From contig NZ_JAAQPI010000032.1 of assembly GCF_011683955.1 (NCBI RefSeq), forward strand, positions 1 to 46,852: a stretch of 46,852 nucleotides of DNA, in the 5' to 3' direction. This document shows positions 1 through 8,056 of this stretch, in pieces. Under the pieces are notes generated by a model that did not search any database, had not been told where the DNA came from, and saw only the letters and a list, made by a program, of their open reading frames with translations. The DNA comes from Pseudomaricurvus alkylphenolicus (GTDB lineage: Bacteria > Pseudomonadota > Gammaproteobacteria > Pseudomonadales > Cellvibrionaceae). Within the stretch, counting starts at the first letter, position 1. Every line of letters starts with the position of its first letter. The translations under genes were made by a program, and so were the position numbers.

Positions 1-211
1 ACTCAACAATGGTGACCTTCATGTCGCGGTCATCAAACACAGTGCGGGAGAAGAAGGTGTTGGTCTGCTGGTCACTGTAGTGGGAAATCTCGGTAATAAA
101 CGCCCCCAGATCCTGCATTAAACCGGAAAACTGGCCCAGGATGCCTAAACGCTCGGGGCACTTGAAAGTCAGGATATATTGGTCATGGACGGTTTTAGCG
201 CTTGCAGTCAT
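1..211 (-). CDS. purU: formyltetrahydrofolate deformylase, N-terminal part (runs off the window)
   Basis: The first 70 codons are present. They encode an N-terminal ACT domain: a hydrophobic strand followed by CPERLGILGQFSGL, then ITEISHYSD and FFSRTVF, the layout of PurU. PurU hydrolyses 10-formyl-tetrahydrofolate to tetrahydrofolate and formate in the cytoplasm and balances the one-carbon pool. The catalytic formyltransferase-like domain lies outside the window. The ATG at 209-211 has an AAAGG element about 10 nt upstream on the minus strand. The family call is firm because the ACT segment is distinctive, though related ACT proteins cannot be fully excluded from the N-terminus alone. Confidence 0.85.
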   Translation of the reverse strand, partial: MTASAKTVHDQYILTFKCPERLGILGQFSGLMQDLGAFITEISHYSDQQTNTFFSRTVFDDRDMKVTIVE

Positions 212-433
212 AAGAGATCTACCTTTTAAAGCCGAAATGTATTAGAAGCTCGTAACTTGATAAGTTTAAGTATGCTCCCATTAAGCCACGCGACTTATCT
301 TTAAGTCAATAGGATTATGGATGAGAAGCCACAATTGCGCTGACAATAGGCACATTTTTTGAATTTGCGAGAGAAAGGCCTTACGTTGAAGAAGTCTCCT
401 CCCGGCAGAGCTTGGGTCTCCCAATTGGACTGG

Positions 434-600
434 TCAGCCCGTAACCTCATTACCCATATGGGAGTTACCGAGATTCTTTTGATCGGCCAACCCCTGAATA
501 ATCCCGGTGACCCCAAAATTCCGGTGCTGACACAACAGCTGATTGACGCGATCAATGCAGTCTTGCGTGAAGAAAAAGGGTTTAGAAGGATCAAAATATG
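434..600 (-). pseudogene. 3' relic of a TetR-family regulator
   Basis: One minus-strand frame, ending at the TGA at 434-436, encodes a peptide containing NFGVTGIIQGLADQKNL and NSHMGNEVTG. It lines up closely with the C-terminal region of the intact TetR regulator at 18312-18947 (NFCVTSIIQGMADYKNL, NSYMGDVSCG). No DNA-binding domain precedes it; upstream sequence runs into AT-rich, pyrimidine-rich DNA without a start. The intact protein extends about 20 residues beyond this point, so the relic is shortened at its C-terminus too. I read it as the decayed remainder of a duplicated regulator. Confidence 0.6.
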
Positions 601-642
601 ACCCCTCTGTTCCCCCTTTTCTCTTTTTTTCTCTCTACAATC

Positions 643-1236
643 TCACTTCTTTTCCGAAGACTGCTTCAATTCCAGCATCACTTTGTCCAAATACTGCTGT
701 GCGCCTTTTTGGGCAGTGCTTATGTAATTGGCAATTTGCTGCTGCGGGTTAGCCCCCTCGGGTGCTGGAATATACAACTGCGTATAGGCGTCGAGACTAT
801 ATTTAACGCCAGACTCTGTAGGGGTCAGGTAATAGCTGGCGTTAACGGTCATCCCTTTAAATGGCGGTGCCAGGTAGGTTGCAAACAGCGAGAAGCGCTT
901 GTTCTGCTCATCCATTTCGGTAATTTTTACGATACGCTCATCCAGCACTTTTCCATCTTTTTCAAGCACCATGTGGATACCACCAAGGACAGCTGTCGGA
1001 TCGACCTTGAGAGGATGTACAACAAATCCTTCAGACAAAAACCTTTTACCGTAAGCAATATCGTTTTTTATTGCCTGCCAAATTTTTTCTACCGCTTGAT
1101 CAATCTCTACATCAGCATGATTTACCATACTGATCTGCACCAGTTCAGCCTCTCCAGCTGTTGATTCTGCATTAACCCCCAAAGCAGTCAGACAAAGGAC
1201 CAATGCAGCAAAACCTCTCGCAAAACCACCCACCAT
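643..1236 (-). CDS. putative periplasmic SRPBCC/START-like protein of unknown function
   Basis: A 197-residue protein. It starts at an ATG with a good GAGGGG ribosome-binding site 8 nt upstream and has a Sec signal peptide (hydrophobic core ALVLCLTALG, likely cleavage after VNA). The mature part has an alternating beta pattern with a helical C-terminus (QQIANYISTAQKGAQQYLDKVM). This resembles the helix-grip fold of SRPBCC/polyketide-cyclase-like proteins, which bind hydrophobic ligands. That fold assignment is inference; no catalytic motif is evident. It stands alone between relic genes and is the only intact gene of the 0.4-2.1 kb debris zone. Confidence 0.6.
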   Translation of the reverse strand: MVGGFARGFAALVLCLTALGVNAESTAGEAELVQISMVNHADVEIDQAVEKIWQAIKNDIAYGKRFLSEGFVVHPLKVDPTAVLGGIHMVLEKDGKVLDERIVKITEMDEQNKRFSLFATYLAPPFKGMTVNASYYLTPTESGVKYSLDAYTQLYIPAPEGANPQQQIANYISTAQKGAQQYLDKVMLELKQSSEKK

Positions 1237-1298
1237 ATTTTTATCCCCTCAGAACATACAGAAAGGCCGACATATCAGCCGCCTATGTTAAGTCAAAA

Positions 1299-1715
1299 TT
1301 ACAATGCAAATGCCTGGGCGCTGCGCCTTGGGTCACCACAAGCGTGAGCCAGACCACTTTCATCAAAATAGATGCCGTCGAAGGAGCCATTTGACCAATT
1401 CCACGGGTTTTGTAACTGGTACTTGGCATCGTGCTTATTCAGGTAATCGAGCACTGACTTGTCCATATGACCTTCAACGAAAAACGCGCCCGGCACTTTT
1501 GCCCCCCAGGCACTGCCAAATCGCGGTTGATGGACGGCCTCTTCAATGTTCATGTCGAAGTCCAGCAGGCTAGTGCTCACTTGTACAATATTTTCTACCA
1601 ACCCGACGCTCGGCGAACCCGACATCAATACCGGCTTGCCATTTTTAGTAAACAGGTTTGGTCCAATTCGGGCTTTAATCCGCTCGCCGGGTTTGGGAAT
1701 ACCACTGTGGCATAA
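1299..1715 (-). pseudogene. C-terminal fragment of a gamma-glutamyltransferase-family gene
   Basis: This encodes about 138 residues from SGIPKPGERI to the natural stop, including SGSPSVGLVENIVQV, IEEAVHQPRFG and the terminal ACGDPRRSAQA. The segment matches the last quarter of the complete GGT-family protein at 3508-5238 (SGVPKPGERI, CGSPSVSLYENLIQN, ACGDPRRSALA). Everything upstream, including the catalytic nucleophile region, is missing. Homology stops near 1715, where unrelated sequence on the other strand begins. Codons 5' of the breakpoint (AAASRARGGPAGQ) are not GGT-like, so the apparent Met start at 1757 is spurious. Confidence 0.8.
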
Positions 1716-2040
1716 CTGGCCGGCGGGCCCGCCCCTGGCCCTGCTGGCGGCAGCCACCCAGTTCGCCCTGAGCTTTTCGCTGGCCGTGACCTTCTCCGCC
1801 TACATCCAATGGTTATTTGATACTGGGTCTAGAGCGCTCTCGAAATTTCTCAATGTTGTTGTGGGAACCAACCTCACTGCCCTGGGGTTATTGGTTGGCG
1901 TTCACAAAATAATGGGCACGACGGCCATTCTGGTGACCATTACACCCAATATGGTGATGGCCTTGCTGGGCTCAGTGGCGTTCTATTTTCGGGCACAGAG
2001 AGCAACGCGGGGGCCCGAGAACAAAACCCAAGATGGTTAG
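1716..2040 (+). pseudogene. C-terminal fragment of an unidentified membrane protein
   Basis: Starting at the breakpoint near 1715, the plus strand encodes about 107 residues with three hydrophobic segments: around ALLAAATQFALSFSLAV, then LTALGLLVGV with TAILVTI, then VMALLGSVAFYF. A basic/polar tail and a TAG stop at 2038-2040 follow. The open frame continues 5' into the antisense of the ggt fragment, which cannot be its own N-terminus. I therefore treat it as a truncated gene. I do not recognise the family. A hairpin about 75 nt downstream may be its original terminator. Confidence 0.45.
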
Positions 2041-2115
2041 ATTTCCATTGCCAATAACGGCAAACCCGAGGAAATAAGCCGCCGTTTTTAGCGCGTTCTC
2101 TCGATTCGAGTTAAC

Positions 2116-2154
2116 GGGATCAGATGCATAAGTTTCATCTGATCCCACTTTTTA
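2116..2154 (+). terminator. 11-bp hairpin, REP-like or terminator
   Basis: GGGATCAGATG (2116-2126) pairs perfectly with CATCTGATCCC (2136-2146) around a 9-nt loop, followed by ACTTTTTA. It lies between the plus-strand membrane-protein relic (stop 2040) and the minus-strand amidohydrolase (stop 2163). It could end transcription on the plus strand. The right arm plus flank (2130-2148) recurs inverted at 5388-5406 with one mismatch. That, and its resemblance to GGGGTCAG-type REP palindromes, makes a repetitive extragenic element equally possible. Confidence 0.5.
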
Positions 2155-2162
2155 GAGCAGAA

Positions 2163-3485
2163 CTAGTTGGCACGAACCACTTTACCGCCTTTCATGACGA
2201 AACTGACCGACTCGATGTTTTTCATCTCGTCGATGGGGTTCTTGGCGGTGGCGACGATATCGGCCTGCTTACCCACCTCAAGACTTCCGATGGTGTCTTT
2301 CAGACCCAACATTTCGGCACTGTTGATGGTGCCCATCTGTAACACATACCAGTTGTCGGGAATACGTTTGGCCATGGCATCGAACTCGCGGATGGCCTGA
2401 TCCATGGGGAAAATCGGGTCGGAGCCCAGCGCCATTTTCACACCGTACTTATAGGCCATGGCGACTGAGTCGGCATGTTTTTTTGCAACCATTTTTGCCT
2501 TTTCCAGGTTGTTGGCGGTAATGCCACCCTTTTGCCCCATCTCCAATATCCAGTCGAGTACATAGAGGGTTGGCACATAGTAGGTGCCCTTTTTAGCCAT
2601 CAGCTTGGCTGTCGACTTTTCCATCAAAGTACCGTGTTCGATGGAGTCAAAACCCGCTTCTACTGCGGCTCGAATACCGGCATCGCCGTGGGCATGGGCG
2701 GTAATTTTTTTGTTGTGACGATGGGCCTCTTCGGCGAAAACACGGAATTCCTCTTCACTGTAGGCCGCGATATTGGGGTCGTCGTGCTGGGACATCACAC
2801 CACCGGTGGCCATGATTTTGATCCAGTCGGCGCCGTATTTGAACTCGGTACGCAGGGTGCGGCGGATATCGTCGACGCCATCCACAATATTGATGGCAAT
2901 CGGCAGGTGAGAGTCTGCGGCAAAAGAATTGGCATCGCCGTGCCCGCCCGTGGGTGACAGGGCGTGAGGAGCCACCAACATACGCGGACCATCGAACTCA
3001 CCCCGATTGATGGCGTTTTTCAGGGAAATGGATGCGTAAGCTTTTTCCAGGTCACCGGGAATACGGATAGTGGTAAAACCTTGGTTCAACAAGCTCTGCA
3101 AATTGCGCAGCCCCATCAGGGTCTGATCCGCCGAAGAGTTCATAATGCCCTGAGCGTCAAGATTGGACTTGGTACTATCGATAAAAATATGCGTATGCAT
3201 ATCCATCAAACCCGGCATACAGACCTGATTCGACAGATCAATCTGCTCCGCATTCACTGGTGCCTTTACCTCTGCCCCCATGGCTTCAATAACACCGTTG
3301 CGCACAAGGATATTCTGGTTGCTCAGGGTCTTTTTCTTAACCACGTCCAGGAGCTTGCCACACTGGATATATTGTAATTGCTCACCGGTGGTGGCCGGTG
3401 CAGGCGCTGCGGCCAAGGCTGAAGTGGCGAGTAATGCCAGCGCTGAACCCAGCAGTTTTTTCTTCAATGTCGTCTTATTATCCAT
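2163..3485 (-). CDS. secreted metal-dependent amidohydrolase (dipeptidase-like)
   Basis: A 440-residue amidohydrolase-superfamily protein with a signal peptide (LLGSALALLATSALAAA). The HxH metal motif is at residues 97-99 (GLMDMHTHIF), the bridging-lysine region is ADWIKIMATGG, further metal ligands are in ITAHAHGD and SIEHG, and the terminal metal Asp is in ALGSDP. This layout is typical of the imidazolonepropionase-like / Xaa-Pro-dipeptidase branch, whose studied members hydrolyse N-acyl or dipeptide bonds. The substrate is not inferable. It lies 22 nt behind the GGT-family gene on the same strand and is probably its operon partner. No strong Shine-Dalgarno is visible, so translation may be coupled. 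Confidence 0.85.
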   Translation of the reverse strand: MDNKTTLKKKLLGSALALLATSALAAAPAPATTGEQLQYIQCGKLLDVVKKKTLSNQNILVRNGVIEAMGAEVKAPVNAEQIDLSNQVCMPGLMDMHTHIFIDSTKSNLDAQGIMNSSADQTLMGLRNLQSLLNQGFTTIRIPGDLEKAYASISLKNAINRGEFDGPRMLVAPHALSPTGGHGDANSFAADSHLPIAINIVDGVDDIRRTLRTEFKYGADWIKIMATGGVMSQHDDPNIAAYSEEEFRVFAEEAHRHNKKITAHAHGDAGIRAAVEAGFDSIEHGTLMEKSTAKLMAKKGTYYVPTLYVLDWILEMGQKGGITANNLEKAKMVAKKHADSVAMAYKYGVKMALGSDPIFPMDQAIREFDAMAKRIPDNWYVLQMGTINSAEMLGLKDTIGSLEVGKQADIVATAKNPIDEMKNIESVSFVMKGGKVVRAN

Positions 3486-3507
3486 CTATATCATCGTTGT
3501 CAGAAAG

Positions 3508-5238
3508 TTACACCGCCATAGCCAGCGCCGAACGGCGCGGGTCGCCACAGGCAAAGGCGGTATCACCGTTAAAGGCAATGCCTTCAAAAGAGCCATGGGC
3601 CCAGTGACGGGGGTTTACTTCTTTCAAGTTCACACCCGGCTTGGCTTTTAGCTGTTGCAGCATTTTTTCGCCCATATCCGCTTCAATCAGGCGTCCGCCC
3701 GTGCCCCAGTTGCCGCCAAAGCGTGGCCGGTTAACGGACTCTTCAATGCTCATACCGCAGTCCAGCACATTGGTGATGTTCTGGATCAGGTTCTCGTACA
3801 GGGATACACTGGGTGAACCACAGGCCATCACCGGGCGGCCCTGCTTGAACAGCATCATCGGCACAATGCGGGCATTGATGCGCTCGCCGGGCTTGGGCAC
3901 ACCGGAGCTGTAATGAATACCGGAGCCACAAATACTGGTGCCATCGATAAACAGACTGTTGGACCAGGGTAGCGCCATACAGGAGTGCAACACAGTCGCC
4001 ACATTGCCTTCGGCATCGGTTACGGTCAGGTGGTTACTGCCGGGAGGCGCCGCGGCGTAACCGGGCTCCAGTGAATTGATGCCCGCCAATTTGAGAACAT
4101 CACCGGTACTCCGTGGTGGGTTCTTCAGTACTTTTTCATAACGCTGTGCCGACAGCTCCAAATCCAGCGCCTGCTGCCAGGGCACTTTTTTGCCCGTGTG
4201 ATTGGCGATCAGGGTTTCTGCCCAGACTTCGTCCAGGGCCTTGAACATCAGATAGGCTGTTTCCGGTGACTCTGATGCTGGGCCCAATTTGCCGATATCC
4301 GCGTGAGACAAAATCTGCAACACCTCGGTGACATTGGTGGCACCAAAGTCTGGTGGCGGCGAGGCTACCACGTCGTAGTCGCGGTATTTGCCCTTCGCAG
4401 GCTCCTGCCACATCACTTCATAGCGGGCAAAGTCTTCGGGGGTGATGTCACCGCCAGCCTGTTGCACAATCCGCGAGAATTTCTCCGCAAAACCACCATG
4501 ATAAAAGTAATCGTTACCCTCTTCGGCCAAACGACGCAGCAAGTCCGCGTAGCGTTTTTGGTAGAGTTTCTCACCCTGGCCAACAATGGCGTTGCCGGGC
4601 ATAAAGATTTCCCGCCCCTGGGGGTTAATACCGATATGCTCCATTTCGGCAAAGATTTCACCCCACAGGAAGGGGTGCACCTCAAAACCCTGGTCAGCAT
4701 AATAAATAGAAGGTGCCATCAAACGCTTACGCGAGAGCTTACCCCAGCGTTCCTGCACTGCCTGCCAGCCGCCCCAGAAACCGGGAATAGCCACTCCCTG
4801 GGCATTGCCCATCATTCCGAGTATATCTTTCACGGCAAAGTCTTTGTGCTGCAGGGGACGGTTGTTGGAACCGTTCATATAGTAGGTTTTACCGGTCGCC
4901 TTTTCGAAATAGAGCATGGAAAAGACACCGGTAATAGTGGTCATATGGGGCTCGACCACTGTTTGCATCAAGGCCGCGGCACAGGCACCGTCCACGGCAT
5001 TACCACCATCTTTAATGGCATCAATGGCCGCCTTGGTGGCCAGGGGGTGGGTGGTGACCGCTACACCCTGGCTGCCGGAGACGCCGGTTTTGGTCCCCAT
5101 AAAGTCTGCCTGGCTAATCAGCGCCCGGCGCTGGGCGTCATGTGCCGCCTGCCATTGCGACTCCGGGCCTGAAGTTTTGGCCATCAGTGGCGCAGCCGCA
5201 CCCAGTGCGGCAGCGCCGAGAAAAGTACGTCTATGCAT
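3508..5238 (-). CDS. ggt: gamma-glutamyltransferase-family protein with Tat-like signal
   Basis: A 576-residue Ntn-hydrolase-fold protein. I chose the ATG at 5238 because it directly begins MHRRTFLGAAALGAAAP, a twin-arginine-like signal peptide; a further upstream ATG (5259) lacks a ribosome-binding site. Typical GGT landmarks are present: AIKDGGNAVDGACAAAL near the N-terminus, and GSNHLTVTD, PKPGERI and CGDPRRS towards the C-terminus. GGTs self-cleave and transfer or hydrolyse gamma-glutamyl groups in the periplasm. At the position of the catalytic Thr (canonical TTHYSVVD) this protein has Ser (about residue 401) followed by Asn, so maturation and activity are uncertain. The promoter region carries a 21-bp tandem repeat (5318-5359). 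Confidence 0.85.
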   Translation of the reverse strand: MHRRTFLGAAALGAAAPLMAKTSGPESQWQAAHDAQRRALISQADFMGTKTGVSGSQGVAVTTHPLATKAAIDAIKDGGNAVDGACAAALMQTVVEPHMTTITGVFSMLYFEKATGKTYYMNGSNNRPLQHKDFAVKDILGMMGNAQGVAIPGFWGGWQAVQERWGKLSRKRLMAPSIYYADQGFEVHPFLWGEIFAEMEHIGINPQGREIFMPGNAIVGQGEKLYQKRYADLLRRLAEEGNDYFYHGGFAEKFSRIVQQAGGDITPEDFARYEVMWQEPAKGKYRDYDVVASPPPDFGATNVTEVLQILSHADIGKLGPASESPETAYLMFKALDEVWAETLIANHTGKKVPWQQALDLELSAQRYEKVLKNPPRSTGDVLKLAGINSLEPGYAAAPPGSNHLTVTDAEGNVATVLHSCMALPWSNSLFIDGTSICGSGIHYSSGVPKPGERINARIVPMMLFKQGRPVMACGSPSVSLYENLIQNITNVLDCGMSIEESVNRPRFGGNWGTGGRLIEADMGEKMLQQLKAKPGVNLKEVNPRHWAHGSFEGIAFNGDTAFACGDPRRSALAMAV

Positions 5239-5317
5239 CGTCAAACTCGCTCTATACAAACTACGGGATTATTATGCTGCTTGTTTATCCTATCCTATCG
5301 ATTGCGCGGCATCCGCA

Positions 5318-5359
5318 TGTGGCCGATCGGCACTCTTTTGTGGCCGATTGGCACTTTTT
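5318..5359. promoter_or_regulatory. tandem 21-bp direct repeat, candidate AraC-type operator
   Basis: Two directly adjacent copies (5318-5338 and 5339-5359) share the core GTGGCCGATYGGCACT and differ at two positions. They lie 80-120 bp upstream of the GGT-family start on the minus strand. Tandem sites one 21-bp step apart are typical for AraC/XylS regulators, which contact each repeat through two HTH motifs. Related repeat pairs sit upstream of the alpha/beta hydrolase (10984-11025) and the TonB receptor (15780-15821). An AraC gene lies at 15929-17026. Confidence 0.6.
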
Positions 5360-5387
5360 AATCCATATAGCTTACCCCAAGAGCATA

Positions 5388-5406
5388 GTGGGGTCAGATG
5401 AAACTT
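5388..5406 (+). repeat. 19-bp inverted copy of the 2130-2148 element
   Basis: GTGGGGTCAGATGAAACTT here matches the reverse complement of 2130-2148 with a single mismatch. The two copies bracket the amidohydrolase-GGT block in opposite orientation. This copy lacks the second hairpin arm and ends 14 bp before the IS6-family element. Confidence 0.5.
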
Positions 5407-5420
5407 TTAGCGCTTATTCT

Positions 5421-6212
5421 GGTTGCGTCGCACCTGATGTCCAGATTCGCGTACAATTCGCCGTTTAGACTCTGGATGGTGTCTTCGTGATCAGTTTCAA
5501 GGGCTATTGTTACCCGAAATCCGTTATTCTGCAGTGCGTCCGTTGGTACGTTGCCTATTGTTTAAGCTATCGTGATATCGAGGAAATAATGAAGGAGCGC
5601 GGAATTGACGTAGATCACAGCACTCTCAATCGCTGGGTTCTCAAGTTCTCTCCTCTACTCGAGAAAGAGTTCCAGAAAAGGAAACGCCGTCCCGGTGGCA
5701 GGGTCCGACTTGACGAAACCTACCTGCTAGTGAAAGGCCAATGGAAATATCTGTATCGAGCTGTGGATAAAGAAGGTAACACCATCGACTTTCTGCTTTC
5801 AGCTAAACGGGATAAGAAGGCCGCCAAGCGGTTTTTGAAAAAGATGATCAAACGAAATGGTAAGCCAAGCCTGATCAACATCGACAAAAGTGGCGCCAAT
5901 CATGCTGCGATCAATCACTATAACATTGATAATAATACCCGAATCACGATTCGACAATGCAAGTACCTTAACAACGTGATTGAGCAGGATCATCGATTCG
6001 TAAAGAGGAAAATGAAACAGGTCATGGGCTTTGAAACATTTAGCAGTGCCGCCAGAACCATTGCTGGACTGGAGTTGTGGCGAATGCTCAAAAAGGGTCA
6101 AAAGAGATGGGGAGGCTCCCAATCTCCCTGCGCACTATTCTATGCTTTGGCAATGTAGGCCATAGGTGCCACTGAACCACTCCTTATTCTCAACGATAGA
6201 TGCGACGCAACC
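5421..6212 (+). mobile_element. IS6-family insertion sequence, 792 bp, apparently complete
   Basis: The ends are perfect 12-bp inverted repeats, GGTTGCGTCGCA at 5421-5432 and its complement at 6201-6212. They enclose one transposase gene. Size and single-ORF structure match the IS6/IS26 family. The flanking 8-mers (CTTATTCT on the left, CAATTATT on the right) are not a target-site duplication, so the copy may have arisen through cointegrate formation or an adjacent deletion. The right end lies four bases from the stop of the DUF885 gene. Confidence 0.85.
5487..6158 (+). CDS. IS6-family DDE transposase
   Basis: A 223-residue protein, close to the usual length for IS26-like transposases. An N-terminal HTH region (YRDIEEIMKERGIDVDHSTL) is followed by the catalytic core. 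The DDE triad is visible as Asp in RLDETY, Asp in NIDKSG and Glu in NNVIEQDH; the last is followed by the family-typical RFVKRKM and GLELWRMLKKGQ. It catalyses replicative transposition using the 12-bp ends. The start is GTG at 5487; no frameshift is seen, so the gene looks intact and possibly active. Confidence 0.9.
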   Translation: MISFKGYCYPKSVILQCVRWYVAYCLSYRDIEEIMKERGIDVDHSTLNRWVLKFSPLLEKEFQKRKRRPGGRVRLDETYLLVKGQWKYLYRAVDKEGNTIDFLLSAKRDKKAAKRFLKKMIKRNGKPSLINIDKSGANHAAINHYNIDNNTRITIRQCKYLNNVIEQDHRFVKRKMKQVMGFETFSSAARTIAGLELWRMLKKGQKRWGGSQSPCALFYALAM

Positions 6213-6215
6213 CAA

Positions 6216-8033
6216 TTATTGGCCCATGGACCACGCCACGTGTTTCTCCAGCACCGGCATTGGCAGTGCACCGCTACCCACTACTGCAGCGTGAAACTTT
6301 TTAATTTCGAATTTATCACCGTACTTGGCTTCCATATCACTACGAAGTCCTTTGATAAACTCAAAGCCAAGTTTGTAAGCCAGGGCCTGCGCCGGCATGT
6401 CTGTGGAGTAGCGCATCATCTCGGTGCTGGACTCGGTTTTGGTGGAGAAGGTGTTTGCCAGGGTAAACTCCAGCGCTTTCTCAGCCGACCAGCCGAAATA
6501 ATTCATGCCGGTATCAACCACCAGACGATTGGAAATAAAACTGTCAAACAGCAGGTAACCATAACGGTCCATTGAATCCAGGAAGCCCATTTCCAGTGCC
6601 AGGCTTGCCGCATAATTGGCCCAGCCCTCGTTAAAGGCTGTAACCATGCTGCCGCTCTTGCGATAGGCAGAGAGGTTCTCATTTTCTGACTGCAGGGCCA
6701 AATGGAAATGATGACCGGGAATCAATTCGTGAAAGATCAACGGCGCTGTCCACACCATTGGGCGCTCTGAGAGATTCGAACCGTTAAAGCGATAAAGCCC
6801 CGTAGATTCGAGCTTGTTGGGCATCTGGTAGTAACCAAAGGTCATGCCCGCTTCGGCTGCCGGGTCCAAACGCTTGGAGCCATATGGCGCTTTGGGCATG
6901 AGCGAAAAATAATCGTCAATATGCGGTTCAATTTTGGTGATGTAACCGTCATAGCGCGCTTTTACTTCCTCTGGCGTTTTAGCGAAGAAACGCGGGTCTT
7001 TGCGCATCTGATCGTGAAATTCCTGGGCGCTACCTTTAAAGCCCAGTTCATCACGGATTGCCTGCATTTCTTTTTGTATCTTGGTGAGACTGTCGAGGCC
7101 GAGCTGGTGAATCTCTTCCGGGCTTAAGTCCAAAGTGGTCTCTCGCTTAATGGCATGGGCGTAGGCCTCTTTACCACCGGGGTATTGCCCCAGCCCCACC
7201 GACTCAGGTGCACGAGCCAGATAGTCATCACTCAGATACTCTAGTAGTGCATCTATGGCCGGATTCACCTGCTTGGCAAGTATGGCGTCACGACCAGAGA
7301 ACAGTGCAGACTTCTGCTCCGCCGTCAGCGTGGCAACGCGGGCATCTGCCACGGCAGTTAAGGCCGGTAAATTTGTCTTCAGGCTTTGATAAACACTTCG
7401 TGCGCCGGGAATAGCAGGCTTAGGCAGTAATATTCCTCGCTCATCCTGGCCCTTTAACTTGGTCAATTGATCACCGGTAAAACGCCCTATATCAGCAATC
7501 AAAGCCAGATAGGTCTCTACATCACTCTGGCTATTCAGCGACGCACCGGCCAATGCCCCTGGCAACAATGTACTGACCACAAAACCGGATTGGTAAGGGG
7601 TTACCGAGAACTGATGCCAATAATGCTTGGGGTCAGCGACCAGCAACTGCATTTGCTGTTCAAAAATATCGGCCGTCAGCTGGTCTTCATGGTTTAGTGC
7701 CGTGCGATCTATTTCCGCCAAACGCGCCAGGTAATCACGAGCCCCTTGAGCCTGTTTTTCGCTAGCCGCTATCGACAACTCAGGCAATTGGGTAACTTGT
7801 TTTCCCGCGAGCATCAACACATAAGGATTGGCGGCTGCTGAGGCTGCGAGAAATTCCTGTGTCAAGGCTTCTAAGCTGGCACCAGCGCTTTGCTTATCGG
7901 CTACCGCTGGCGCCGCCACCTGTTCAGCAGCAGATTTTTCAACGGCCGATGTTTTTTGATTGGCTTTTTCAGTTTCGCTGCACGCTGCCAGGGCCACCGC
8001 CGCTGACAGTAATAATACTTTGGTTGTTTTCAT
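6216..8033 (-). CDS. DUF885 lipoprotein, metallopeptidase-like
   Basis: A 605-residue protein. The ATG at 8033 is preferred over one nine codons upstream because AGGA lies 9 nt before it and it begins a lipoprotein signal directly (VALAAC, lipidated Cys 18). A low-complexity Ala/Glu/Lys linker follows. The HELIPGHH motif (about residues 435-442) and the later NEGWA are the hallmark of DUF885, resembling zinc-peptidase HExx motifs. The protein is expected to be membrane-anchored in the periplasm. A paralogue lies immediately upstream on the same strand (gap 23 nt), so they form an operon. The IS6-family element begins within a few bases of the stop codon but leaves the frame intact. Confidence 0.85.
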   Translation of the reverse strand: MKTTKVLLLSAAVALAACSETEKANQKTSAVEKSAAEQVAAPAVADKQSAGASLEALTQEFLAASAAANPYVLMLAGKQVTQLPELSIAASEKQAQGARDYLARLAEIDRTALNHEDQLTADIFEQQMQLLVADPKHYWHQFSVTPYQSGFVVSTLLPGALAGASLNSQSDVETYLALIADIGRFTGDQLTKLKGQDERGILLPKPAIPGARSVYQSLKTNLPALTAVADARVATLTAEQKSALFSGRDAILAKQVNPAIDALLEYLSDDYLARAPESVGLGQYPGGKEAYAHAIKRETTLDLSPEEIHQLGLDSLTKIQKEMQAIRDELGFKGSAQEFHDQMRKDPRFFAKTPEEVKARYDGYITKIEPHIDDYFSLMPKAPYGSKRLDPAAEAGMTFGYYQMPNKLESTGLYRFNGSNLSERPMVWTAPLIFHELIPGHHFHLALQSENENLSAYRKSGSMVTAFNEGWANYAASLALEMGFLDSMDRYGYLLFDSFISNRLVVDTGMNYFGWSAEKALEFTLANTFSTKTESSTEMMRYSTDMPAQALAYKLGFEFIKGLRSDMEAKYGDKFEIKKFHAAVVGSGALPMPVLEKHVAWSMGQ

Positions 8034-8056
8034 CAGTGTTTTCCTACTTTTGATTA

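Noticed and set aside
359-601. 80-codon plus-strand open frame near the left edge
   Set aside because: The opposite strand in another frame carries a recognisable TetR C-terminus; this frame is its shadow.
4303-5172. 289-codon open frame on the plus strand opposite the GGT-family gene
   Set aside because: It lies wholly antisense to a well-supported gene, has no ribosome-binding site, and its translation has no recognisable domain; it is a by-product of GC-rich codon use.
5413-6190. CTTATTCT at 5413-5420 and 6183-6190 as a possible IS target duplication
   Set aside because: The right copy lies inside the element, internal to its inverted repeat, so it cannot be a target-site duplication.
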